The notes beneath the pieces are model-generated. The model saw only the letters and a program-made list of their open reading frames with translations, was not told where the DNA came from and did no database searches. 64,000 bases of DNA from Rufibacter roseolus (lineage in GTDB: Bacteria; Bacteroidota; Bacteroidia; Cytophagales; Hymenobacteraceae), in the NCBI RefSeq assembly GCF_017916365.1, contig NZ_JAFMSU010000002.1, positions 496,001 to 560,000 on the forward strand, given 5' to 3'. Position numbers and translations under genes: made by a program. Below, in pieces: positions 58,154 to 64,000 of the stretch. Each line of letters opens with the position of its first letter. The stretch's first letter is position 1.

Positions 58154-58552
58154 ATGAGAATAAAGCTATTCTGTCTTTTCCTCTGCCTGCTGCCATGGAC
58201 AAGCTTCGCCGAAACCTCACCGCAGAAAGGGAATGCCACCTTCTACGCTTCCTCTCATTCAGGGCACAGAACCACCAGCGGAGAACGCTACAACCCGCAG
58301 GAACTCACCGCCGCCCACGCGACCTTCCCTATTCATTCTTACGTACAGGTCCATAATCTGGAGAACGGCCGCAGCGTTGTAGTAAGGATCAATGACCGCA
58401 TGAGCCGCAAGTCACGTTTTGTGATTGACCTTTCCCGCAAAGCCGCCCTGCAACTGGGCATCATTGGGGCCGGAAGGGGAAAGGTGAAGCTCATTAAAAT
58501 AGACAAGGAAACTGCCCTGGCCCTAGGCCAAAAGGATAAAGAAGCCGCATGA
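58154..58552 (+). CDS. rlpA: RlpA-like double-psi beta-barrel protein
   Basis: A 132-residue exported protein with a signal peptide (LFCLFLCLLPWTSFAE). The double-psi beta-barrel of RlpA is clear: GNATFYASSHSGHRTTSGER, LTAAHATFPIHSYVQVHNL, VVVRINDRMSR with the conserved Asp, and VIDLSRKAALQLGI. In Gram-negative bacteria RlpA is a septal lytic transglycosylase acting on denuded glycan strands. This one is short and lacks the SPOR domain that brings RlpA to the septum. Its last bases overlap the DUF58 gene start (ATGA), so the two are coupled. Confidence 0.88.
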   Translation: MRIKLFCLFLCLLPWTSFAETSPQKGNATFYASSHSGHRTTSGERYNPQELTAAHATFPIHSYVQVHNLENGRSVVVRINDRMSRKSRFVIDLSRKAALQLGIIGAGRGKVKLIKIDKETALALGQKDKEAA

Positions 58553-59466
58553 GTAGAATAAACGTTGATTTAGACAGTGTCCGGAACATCCAGAACCTTG
58601 AGTTTCTGGCCAAGCGGTTGGTAGAAGGGTTTATCACGGGCCTGCATAAATCTCCGTACCACGGCTTCTCGGTGGAGTTCTCTGAGCACCGGCTCTACAA
58701 TTCCGGCGAGAGCACCCGGCACATGGATTGGAAAGTCTTCGCCCGCACCGAGAAGCTCTTCGTGAAGCGCTACGAGGAGGAAACCAACCTGCGCTGCCAG
58801 CTGCTCCTGGATGTGTCAGGGTCTATGTATTACCCCACCAATAATTACGGCAAACTTTCCTACGCAGTGCTGAGCGCCGCCGCCCTGGCCACCCTCCTGC
58901 AGAGGCAACGCGATGCAGTGGGCCTTACTACTTTCGCTGACGGGATTGAGCTGCAGACGCCTATCAAGTCTACCGGCGCACACTTGCACACGCTCTTGCT
59001 GGCCCTGCAACAGCAACTACAGAAACCGGCCCCGCCGCAGAAAGAAACCCGGGTTGCGGCAATGCTGCACCACGTGGCCCAGCAGTTGCCCAAACGTTCC
59101 CTGGTGATTTTGTTCAGCGACTTACTGAGTCAGTACGAGCAACTGGACGAGATTTTCCTGGCCCTGCAGCACCTTCGGCATCAGCAGCACGAGGTCCTGC
59201 TGTTCCATATCACACACGCCGAGACCGAAGAGGAATTCCATTTCCCCGATAAGCCTTTCATGTTTCATGGTCTGGAGAACGGTGAGAAAATCAAAGTACA
59301 ACCCGCTGAGATACGGGAAGCCTACGTGAAGGCCATGAAGCAGTTCAAGAACGAACTGAAGCTACGTTGCGGCCAGTACCGCATTGACTTGGTTTCTGTG
59401 GACCTCCGCGAGCCCATTGACAAAGTCCTGCAGGCCTACCTGGTCAAGCGCCAGAAAGTGCGTTAA
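58549..59466 (+). CDS. DUF58 domain protein (vWA-like)
   Basis: A 305-residue cytosolic protein. The DUF58 part (SVEFSEHRLYNSGESTRHMDW, VFARTEKLFVKRYEEETN) is followed by a von Willebrand A-like domain with a MIDAS motif (LLLDVSGSMYY). DUF58 proteins are often encoded with MoxR ATPases and Bat proteins and are thought to act as adaptors for metal or envelope-stress functions; no MoxR gene is adjacent here. It overlaps the rlpA-like gene by four bases. The C-terminus ends in VKRQKVR and is of normal length. Confidence 0.88.
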   Translation: MSRINVDLDSVRNIQNLEFLAKRLVEGFITGLHKSPYHGFSVEFSEHRLYNSGESTRHMDWKVFARTEKLFVKRYEEETNLRCQLLLDVSGSMYYPTNNYGKLSYAVLSAAALATLLQRQRDAVGLTTFADGIELQTPIKSTGAHLHTLLLALQQQLQKPAPPQKETRVAAMLHHVAQQLPKRSLVILFSDLLSQYEQLDEIFLALQHLRHQQHEVLLFHITHAETEEEFHFPDKPFMFHGLENGEKIKVQPAEIREAYVKAMKQFKNELKLRCGQYRIDLVSVDLREPIDKVLQAYLVKRQKVR

Positions 59467-59469
59467 ACT

Positions 59470-59505
59470 GTTTTTGGGCTGAATTTCCAAAATCAGCCTC
59501 AAAAC
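59470..59505. repeat. 36-nt palindromic repeat, copy 20
   Basis: GTTTTTGGGCTGAATTTCC then AAAATCAGCCTCAAAAC, starting three bases after the DUF58 stop. Confidence 0.7.
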
Positions 59506-59507
59506 TA

Positions 59508-59561
59508 CTCAGAACTTAGAACTCAAAACTCAGAACTTTATTTCTGGGGCTCAGAACTCAC
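59508..59561. repeat. Degenerate 7-nt tandem array
   Basis: Heptamers CTCAGAA, CTTAGAA, CTCAAAA, CTCAGAA, CTTTATT, then a further CTCAGAACTC at 59550-59559. It fills the convergent gap and runs into the last codons of the glycosylase gene. Confidence 0.55.
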
Positions 59562-60170
59562 CTCCGGCATATTGTTCAGCGACTGCCACAGGTACCGGCA
59601 AGCCAGCGTACGGTACGGTCGCCAGGAAAGGGAGAGTTCCAGCATTCTGGCTCGGGCTTGTTTGTGGGGGGGCTCCAGGCCGTACAGACGTTTCATGGCG
59701 TTATAAATTCCCAAGTCATCCACTGGCATGACATCAGGCCGATGCAGCGCGAACATCAGGATCATCTCTGCCGTCCAGCGTCCTATTCCCTTGATGTGCA
59801 CCAGTTGGGTAATCAGTTCCTCATCCGGCAGGTGTGCCAGTTGGTCATCTTCCAGTTTTCCGGCAGCCTTGTGCTCCGCGATGTTCTGCAGATAGCCAAT
59901 CTTCTGCCGTGACAAACCCACCGCCCGCATCTGCTCCACGGGCAGCGAAAGTACCAGGGCTGGATCGGGGTAATTTTTCGGAAATAAGGCCAGAAACCGC
60001 GCTTTAATGGTAGCCGCCGCCTTCACCGATAATTGCTGCGAAATGACTGAGCTGAGCAGGGCATCGTAAATGGGCCGGGGTTCACCGGAAATCACCATCT
60101 CTGGTGCCTGCAGCACCAATTGGTACAGGAGTTCGTCTTGCTGGAAAAGGGAGGCGTGCGGTTGGGCCAT
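59538..60170 (-). CDS. HhH-GPD DNA-3-methyladenine glycosylase (AlkA-like)
   Basis: A 210-residue base-excision glycosylase. The helix-hairpin-helix is LVHIKGIGRWTAEMILMF, followed by MPVDDLGIYNAMKRLYG with the catalytic Asp. SSVISQQLSVKAAATIKARF and RAVGLSRQKIGYLQNIAEH are usual segments of the AlkA/MAG group. It removes alkylated purines. It lacks the N-terminal domain of E. coli AlkA, so it is of the compact type. Its last codons lie in a heptamer array. Confidence 0.88.
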   Translation of the reverse strand: MAQPHASLFQQDELLYQLVLQAPEMVISGEPRPIYDALLSSVISQQLSVKAAATIKARFLALFPKNYPDPALVLSLPVEQMRAVGLSRQKIGYLQNIAEHKAAGKLEDDQLAHLPDEELITQLVHIKGIGRWTAEMILMFALHRPDVMPVDDLGIYNAMKRLYGLEPPHKQARARMLELSLSWRPYRTLACRYLWQSLNNMPEVSSEPQK

Positions 60171-60313
60171 GGGATCAGGAGGTAGGTTTCAGGCGGCCTA
60201 TCATCTTCACCGCCGGTGCAAAATAAGCGTTAGGCCCGGTTATCCGTATGCAAGGGCAAATATTCTAAAGCAAAGCTGTCGCCAAAACGCGCCACAATGA
60301 CTAAACTTGTTCC

Positions 60314-61165
60314 ATGAAAATAATTGAGTGTCCCCGCGATGCCATGCAGGGCTTGTCCCAGTTTGTGCCTACCCAGGAAAAGGTAAAATACCTGCAAACC
60401 CTCTTGGAGGTGGGTTTTGATACCCTTGATTTCGGGTCTTTTGTCTCGCTTAAGGCGATTCCGCAGATGGCAGATACCGCCGAGGTGCTGTCTCAATTGG
60501 ATACCTCTGTCTCGCAGACCAAACTGCTGGCCATTGTGGCTAACCTACGTGGTGCCCAACAGGCCGTAGAGCAGGCGCAGATCCGGTACATCGGGTTTCC
60601 TTTGTCTTTGTCTGAGGAGTTTCAGCGGCGCAACACGAACAAAAGCATTGCTGAAGCTCTGGAAGAAGTGACGCAAATGCAGGACCTATGTTTGAAACAC
60701 GGAAAAGAACTGGTGCTGTACCTGTCCATGGGGTTCGGGAACCCGTACGGAGAGCCCTGGGAGCCTTCGCTGGTGGGGGAGATGACGCAGAAACTGGCGG
60801 CTATGGATATCAGAATCATTTCGCTGTCAGACACCATCGGGGTATCCGAGCCCGGCACCATTCAGGACCTTTTCACTACCCTCATCCCGGCCTTTCCGCA
60901 GATTGAGTTCGGGGCGCACCTGCATACGAGTCCCACTACCTGGCGCGAGAAAGTGGAGGCGGCCTACGCCAGCGGGTGCCGCCGCATGGACGGGGCTTTG
61001 CTGGGTTACGGCGGTTGCCCCATGGCCAAAGACGATCTGGTAGGCAACATGCCCACCGAGAAAATGCTCTCTTATTTACAGGAGAAAGGCGTACCTTTGA
61101 ATTTAAACCAAGCGGCGCTGGGTCGGTCTCTGGCCCAGGCGTCCCACGTATTCCAATTGCATTAA
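60314..61165 (+). CDS. Hydroxymethylglutaryl-CoA lyase
   Basis: A 283-residue TIM-barrel lyase that splits HMG-CoA into acetyl-CoA and acetoacetate, the last step of leucine degradation. Conserved parts are ECPRDAMQGL (the family has E-x-PRDG-x-Q), LDFGSFVSLKAIPQMADT, SLSDTIGVSEPGTIQ, GAHLHTSPT, and GGCPMAKDDLVGN with the catalytic Cys. Asp-Gly is replaced by Asp-Ala in the first motif. It is followed six bases later by a LutA-like Fe-S protein gene, which is an unusual partner for leucine breakdown. Confidence 0.9.
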   Translation: MKIIECPRDAMQGLSQFVPTQEKVKYLQTLLEVGFDTLDFGSFVSLKAIPQMADTAEVLSQLDTSVSQTKLLAIVANLRGAQQAVEQAQIRYIGFPLSLSEEFQRRNTNKSIAEALEEVTQMQDLCLKHGKELVLYLSMGFGNPYGEPWEPSLVGEMTQKLAAMDIRIISLSDTIGVSEPGTIQDLFTTLIPAFPQIEFGAHLHTSPTTWREKVEAAYASGCRRMDGALLGYGGCPMAKDDLVGNMPTEKMLSYLQEKGVPLNLNQAALGRSLAQASHVFQLH

Positions 61166-61170
61166 TCCAG

Positions 61171-61908
61171 ATGGCACAGCCGGTAGTTGATATATTTATT
61201 CCCTGTTTCATAGACCAACTGTTTCCGCAGACGGCCTGGAACATGGTGAAACTGTTAGAGTCTTTGGGGTGTACTGTGCGTTACAACACCAACCAGACCT
61301 GCTGCGGGCAGCCTGCCTACAACGCCGGTTACCAGAAAGAGTGCCGCCAGGTGGCAGACAAGTTCCTGGAAGATTTCTCCTCAGAGGACAGCGACTACAT
61401 TGTGGCTCCCTCGGCCTCCTGCGTGGGCATGATCCGGAACGCCTACTCCAACATCTTCATGACCTCTTCCAATTTCGTACGGTACCGCGCCATGGAGCGC
61501 AAAGTGCTTGAGTTAACTGAGTTCCTCACCGATGTGCTGCAAGTGCAGGAAATCCCCGGCGCCCGTCTTGATGCCAAAGTCACCTACCATGATTCCTGCA
61601 GCGCCCTCCGCGAGTGCGGCATCAAAGAAGGCCCGCGCCGGCTTCTGGGCATGGTACAAGGCTTGGAACTCACTGAAATGCAAGACACCGAGACTTGCTG
61701 CGGCTTCGGGGGGACCTTCGCTACCAAGTTTGAATCCATCTCCGTGGCCATGGGCGAGCAGAAAGTAGAAAACGCCCTGAGCACCGGCGCCGAGTACATC
61801 GTCTCCACCGACACCAGCTGCCTCATGCACCTGGACGCCTACAGCCGCAAACAAGGCAAACCCATCAAAGTCCTCCACATCGCTGATGTTTTGACGAGTG
61901 GGTGGTAA
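61171..61908 (+). CDS. LutA/YkgE-type (Fe-S)-binding oxidoreductase subunit
   Basis: A 245-residue protein from the ATG at 61171; an earlier start would lie inside the HMG-CoA lyase gene. It contains two CCG (cysteine-rich) domains: IPCFIDQLFPQTAW with YNTNQTCCGQPAYNAGY, and YHDSCSALRECGI with DTETCCGFGGTF. This is the LutA/GlpC/HdrB module that binds a [4Fe-4S] cluster and passes electrons in lactate or glycolate oxidation complexes. Partner genes (LutB, LutC) are not adjacent; a FAD-linked oxidase lies far away at the left edge of the window. It probably forms an operon with the lyase gene. Confidence 0.88.
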   Translation: MAQPVVDIFIPCFIDQLFPQTAWNMVKLLESLGCTVRYNTNQTCCGQPAYNAGYQKECRQVADKFLEDFSSEDSDYIVAPSASCVGMIRNAYSNIFMTSSNFVRYRAMERKVLELTEFLTDVLQVQEIPGARLDAKVTYHDSCSALRECGIKEGPRRLLGMVQGLELTEMQDTETCCGFGGTFATKFESISVAMGEQKVENALSTGAEYIVSTDTSCLMHLDAYSRKQGKPIKVLHIADVLTSGW

Positions 61909-61941
61909 GTTACGCATCAGTAGTCCTGTTGCTTTCGGGCT

Positions 61942-61976
61942 GTTTATGGCCTCATTTCAAAATTAAGACCATACCC
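61942..61976. repeat. 36-nt palindromic repeat, copy 21 (degenerate)
   Basis: GTTTATGGCCTCATTTC then AAAATTAAGACCATACCC, 34 bases after the LutA-like stop. Confidence 0.4.
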
Positions 61977-62046
61977 TTTTGTCATCCTGAAAGGATCTTG
62001 TGGGCCAGCTAGTTCTACATTAGCCATATGGGAATAACCAGAAAAT

Positions 62047-62108
62047 AATAAGTCTGCCTGTTTAGGGGCTGTTTTGAGCAAAACAGCCCCTAAACAGGCA
62101 GACTTATT
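62047..62108. repeat. 36-nt palindromic repeat, copy 22 (longest perfect hairpin)
   Basis: The core 62060-62095 (GTTTAGGGGCTGTTTT and AAAACAGCCCCTAAAC) is exact, and flanks AATAAGTCTGCCT and AGGCAGACTTATT extend the stem to 29 exact pairs. It is a likely bidirectional terminator between convergent genes. Confidence 0.85.
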
Positions 62109-62150
62109 TATAATCTATGGTGCGGAAATTACCGTTCGTCAAAGATTCTT

Positions 62151-62672
62151 TCAGGATGGCATGTGAATGGATTTCTGTTTGCCTGTTTGCAGCCTTATAT
62201 CCTTGACAAAGTCTTCTAACTTCTCCCTGAGCTGGTCTCTGTTCCAAATAATCCTCAAGTGGAAGATTATCAAGAATACAATCCAGGAGCACAGAATAGC
62301 AGCCACCGTTAACCAGTTGGCATGTAGCATCAAGCTAATGGCTGAAAACATGGTGAGAAAGAAAATCAAGAAATAAAGCCCATAAATGTTCCTGTTGAAG
62401 TAAGGGATTATTTCAGAATCCATACGAGTGCTCAACCTGTCTTGATTGTTTGTTAGGGAAATCACAACCCTCCCTTTGGTTGGTATAGTGACCTCTATTA
62501 AGTTATCTCCAGTGATGCTGACTTGGTTGAAGTCAAGAGGAAAGGCGGTGAGTGTTTCTAGTAAGCTTTTCTTTTGATTCTTTTGATGTGAGATATACTC
62601 CAGAATCAGTCTCCTCGGTTGTTTAACCTCTAGGGCGAATTGCCTGTGGTAGGTTCTGAATAATTTTCTCAT
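62151..62672 (-). CDS. Membrane protein of unknown function
   Basis: I do not recognise this gene. The 173-residue protein has a basic N-terminus (MRKLFRTYHRQF), a cytosolic part of about 90 residues with VSITGDNLIEVTIPTKGRV, and two adjacent membrane helices (GLYFLIFFLTMFSAISLML, LTVAAILCSWIVFLIIFHL) followed by a charged tail (RIIWNRDQLREKLEDFVKD). The two close helices form a hairpin near the C-terminus. It lies 15 bases after the hydrolase gene in the same direction, which suggests an operon with it. It lacks motifs of transporters or kinases. Confidence 0.55.
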   Translation of the reverse strand: MRKLFRTYHRQFALEVKQPRRLILEYISHQKNQKKSLLETLTAFPLDFNQVSITGDNLIEVTIPTKGRVVISLTNNQDRLSTRMDSEIIPYFNRNIYGLYFLIFFLTMFSAISLMLHANWLTVAAILCSWIVFLIIFHLRIIWNRDQLREKLEDFVKDIRLQTGKQKSIHMPS

Positions 62673-62687
62673 TAAACTGAACCTTCG

Positions 62688-63644
62688 CTACTTAACAGAC
62701 TTCACAAACGTCACCAAGGCAGGCATGAGCGGTGCGGCCAGCGGGAGAGTAGGATTGGAGTAGGTGCTGATGTTGGGGCTCCGGTCTGAGGTGGTTTCTT
62801 TGAGCACGTGGTTCATGTTGTCAACCGTCACCAGTTTGCCTTTGGCTGCCGCACCTGCAAGATAATTGGCGTCTTGCATGCTCACCTGCAGATCGGCCGT
62901 TCCCTGTACAACCAATACGGGAATCTTCAGCTTGGCCATCTCTGCCTGCGGATCATACCTGAACCAGGAGATGAGGTACGGTTGTACGCTGGGCCGGAAC
63001 AGGGATGCCAACATGGGATTTACCTCCGGCACGGCTTTTCCTTGGGCAAGTTGATCCAAAATAGGGAAAGCGGCCACTTGAATCATGGGTGGTTGTCCCT
63101 GCAATTGCTGCCGGATGATTTTATCAGCGGACTGTCCGGCGCCGGCGATGGAGATAAAAGCATCGGCATGAGCCTGGCGGGCAGCGATCATGCCAATCAA
63201 AGAGCCTTCGCTATGGCCCAGTACTACCACTTTGCTGAACCGGAGATCTGCCTTCAGTTTCTGTATCCAGGCGGCGGCATCCTGCACGTAATGGTCAAAC
63301 CTCAGATCGAACTCAGACATGGCTGCCTCTTTACTGGCTGCAATACCTCGTTTGTCAAACCGCACCGAGGCAATTCCCTGCGCATATAGGGCCTCGGCCA
63401 CCATTTTCAGGCTGTTGTTTTTCATGGCGGGGTTGTTGCCATCGCGGTCGGTGGGGCCAGAGCCGGAAAGGAGAAGCACTACGGGCACTTTCCCGTCTGA
63501 GGCAGGGGAGAGCAGCGTGCCTTTGATGGTGCCTTTCTGGGTATTCAGGTCAATGGGCACCCCGGCTACCGGCGCTTCTGTTTGGGCATAGGTTTTCATC
63601 AGTACCAAAAAGAGCAGAAGCGTCAGCAGCAGTGTGTTTTTCAT
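62688..63644 (-). CDS. Alpha/beta hydrolase (prolyl-oligopeptidase-like fold), exported
   Basis: A 318-residue exported hydrolase with a signal peptide (LLLTLLLFLVLMKTYAQ). Conserved parts are VPVVLLLSGSGPTDRDGN (oxyanion region), VRFDKRGIAAS, the nucleophile elbow VVLGHSEGSLIG, VLVVQGTADLQVSMQDA (acid Asp) and VDNMNHVLKE (His). The family resembles bacterial esterases of the YbbA/BAAT and dienelactone types. The substrate is unknown. It is transcribed in the same direction as the dapA gene upstream, with only about 30 bases between them, part of which is a repeat half-copy. Confidence 0.85.
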   Translation of the reverse strand: MKNTLLLTLLLFLVLMKTYAQTEAPVAGVPIDLNTQKGTIKGTLLSPASDGKVPVVLLLSGSGPTDRDGNNPAMKNNSLKMVAEALYAQGIASVRFDKRGIAASKEAAMSEFDLRFDHYVQDAAAWIQKLKADLRFSKVVVLGHSEGSLIGMIAARQAHADAFISIAGAGQSADKIIRQQLQGQPPMIQVAAFPILDQLAQGKAVPEVNPMLASLFRPSVQPYLISWFRYDPQAEMAKLKIPVLVVQGTADLQVSMQDANYLAGAAAKGKLVTVDNMNHVLKETTSDRSPNISTYSNPTLPLAAPLMPALVTFVKSVK

Positions 63645-63671
63645 CTGTTTACCTGAAAATGGGCTTAAATC
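63636..63671. repeat. 36-nt palindromic repeat, copy 23 (degenerate)
   Basis: Right half TGAAAATGGGCTTAAATC fits; the left half overlaps the first codons of the hydrolase gene. Confidence 0.4.
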
Positions 63672-63675
63672 AAGC

Positions 63676-64000
63676 TTAGCCTAAAAGTGGAGCGGCAGCG
63701 GCCTGCACGCGTTGTATCAGGCTGGCAGAGGCAGGAGCCAGGGGCAGGCGCACGAAGGGCTCGCAGATACCCGCTTCCTTCAGGGCCAGTTTAATGCCTA
63801 CCGGGTTGGCTTCTTCGTACATGAGCGGGTTGATTTTCCCGAAGGAGCGTTGCAGGGCCCCGGCCTCGGTGAAGTTTCCTTCCAGCGCCAGGCGCGTCAT
63901 GCGGCTGAAAGCTGCTGGGAAAGCATTGGCCAATACTGAGATAATACCATCACCACCTACGGAAATCAACGGAACGGTGTGCATGTCATCGCCGGAGATC
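63676..64000 (-). CDS. dapA: 4-hydroxy-tetrahydrodipicolinate synthase, C-terminal part (partial)
   Basis: The last 107 residues of a DapA protein; the frame continues off the right edge. The visible ISGDD-MHTVPLISVGGDGIISV segment, split here at Met, is the barrel strand with GGDG, followed by NPLMYEEANPVGIKLAL, where the family has EANP-x-P-x-K-x-A, and the C-terminal RLPLAPAS-SLIQRV helix pair. DapA condenses pyruvate and aspartate semialdehyde, the first step of lysine and diaminopimelate synthesis. The active-site Lys lies outside the window, so a related aldolase of the same family cannot be excluded. Confidence 0.85.
   Translation of the reverse strand, partial: ISGDDMHTVPLISVGGDGIISVLANAFPAAFSRMTRLALEGNFTEAGALQRSFGKINPLMYEEANPVGIKLALKEAGICEPFVRLPLAPASASLIQRVQAAAAPLLG

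Noticed and set aside
60976-61170. N-terminal extension of the LutA-like protein into the HMG-CoA lyase gene
   Set aside because: The extension overlaps the last 190 bases of the lyase in another frame and precedes the conserved start of the CCG domain; the ATG at 61171 fits the family.
706-63671. 36-nt repeats as a CRISPR array
   Set aside because: The copies are dispersed kilobases apart, imperfect palindromes, with no spacers of constant length and no cas genes.
1-64000. Integrated element or genomic island boundaries
   Set aside because: No integrase, transposase, tRNA attachment site or plasmid/phage gene was seen; only the small AT-rich island at 36.0-37.4 kb looks foreign, and it lacks mobility genes.

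Overview
The window reads as a chromosomal segment of a Bacteroidota member, most likely order Cytophagales, family Hymenobacteraceae (Rufibacter/Pontibacter/Hymenobacter-like). The support is: several SusC/TonB-type or OMP_b-brl outer-membrane proteins, a GLPGLI protein, a type IX secretion (T9SS) C-terminal sorting domain, DUF1835, DUF2279 and DUF3276 proteins, a DAHP synthase/chorismate mutase fusion, promoters of the Bacteroidota TTG-N19/20-TAnnTTTG type, and genes that mostly lack a Shine-Dalgarno sequence. By eye the base composition is about 50-55% GC, except for an AT-rich island at about 36.0-37.4 kb. No rRNA, tRNA, phage, transposase or CRISPR array was seen; the only classical RNA gene is rnpB.

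Layout. 0-13 kb: edge of a FAD-linked oxidase, an SRPBCC-like protein, an outer-membrane beta-barrel protein, an alpha/beta hydrolase, a PQQ-type sugar dehydrogenase lipoprotein, a GLPGLI + outer-membrane protein pair, DUF1835 and a phytanoyl-CoA dioxygenase-like protein. 13-15 kb: a secreted GH16 glucanase with paired direct repeats upstream. 15.2-18.65 kb: a phenylalanine operon (pheA, aminotransferase, DAHP synthase/chorismate mutase) preceded by a Phe/Tyr-rich leader peptide and a mutually exclusive terminator/antiterminator. 18.8-26.4 kb: START-domain protein, bestrophin, rnpB, divergent pyruvate kinase, Smr/DUF2027, acetoacetate-decarboxylase-like and DUF2279 proteins. 26.5-34.7 kb: the complete trpEGDCFBA operon plus a second DAHP synthase, preceded by two consecutive Trp attenuators with their own leader peptides (WW and WWW). 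35.0-36.0 kb: a fourth attenuator-like leader in front of an aromatic amino acid hydroxylase homologue whose three iron ligands all read as Gln. 36.0-37.4 kb: AT-rich island with a gene interrupted by one in-frame TGA. 37.4-41.7 kb: tesA-like esterase divergent from a YbbA/YbbP-type ABC system. 41.9-48.4 kb: sialidase-like lipoprotein, TonB receptor with a small Cys-motif protein, Mpo1-like protein and a polytopic membrane protein. 48.7-64 kb: dipeptidyl-peptidase III lipoprotein, DinB, OmpA/TSP3 porin, YchF, SDR, aldo/keto reductase, Fpg/Nei glycosylase, DUF3276, RlpA, DUF58, AlkA-like glycosylase, HMG-CoA lyase, LutA-like protein, a membrane protein, an alpha/beta hydrolase and the edge of dapA.

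The genes at 15-36 kb form an aromatic amino acid neighbourhood: two DAHP synthases feed the shikimate route, one co-transcribed with Phe and one with Trp genes. Every transcription unit there appears to be controlled by transcription attenuation, including the unit for the apparently catalytically dead hydroxylase. Superimposed on the whole window is a dispersed family of about 36-nt imperfect palindromes (15 clear and about 8 degenerate copies, none seen within a gene body), a pair of about 70-bp palindromes, and four degenerate 7- or 8-nt tandem arrays. All assignments are by reading the sequence; no database search was run.
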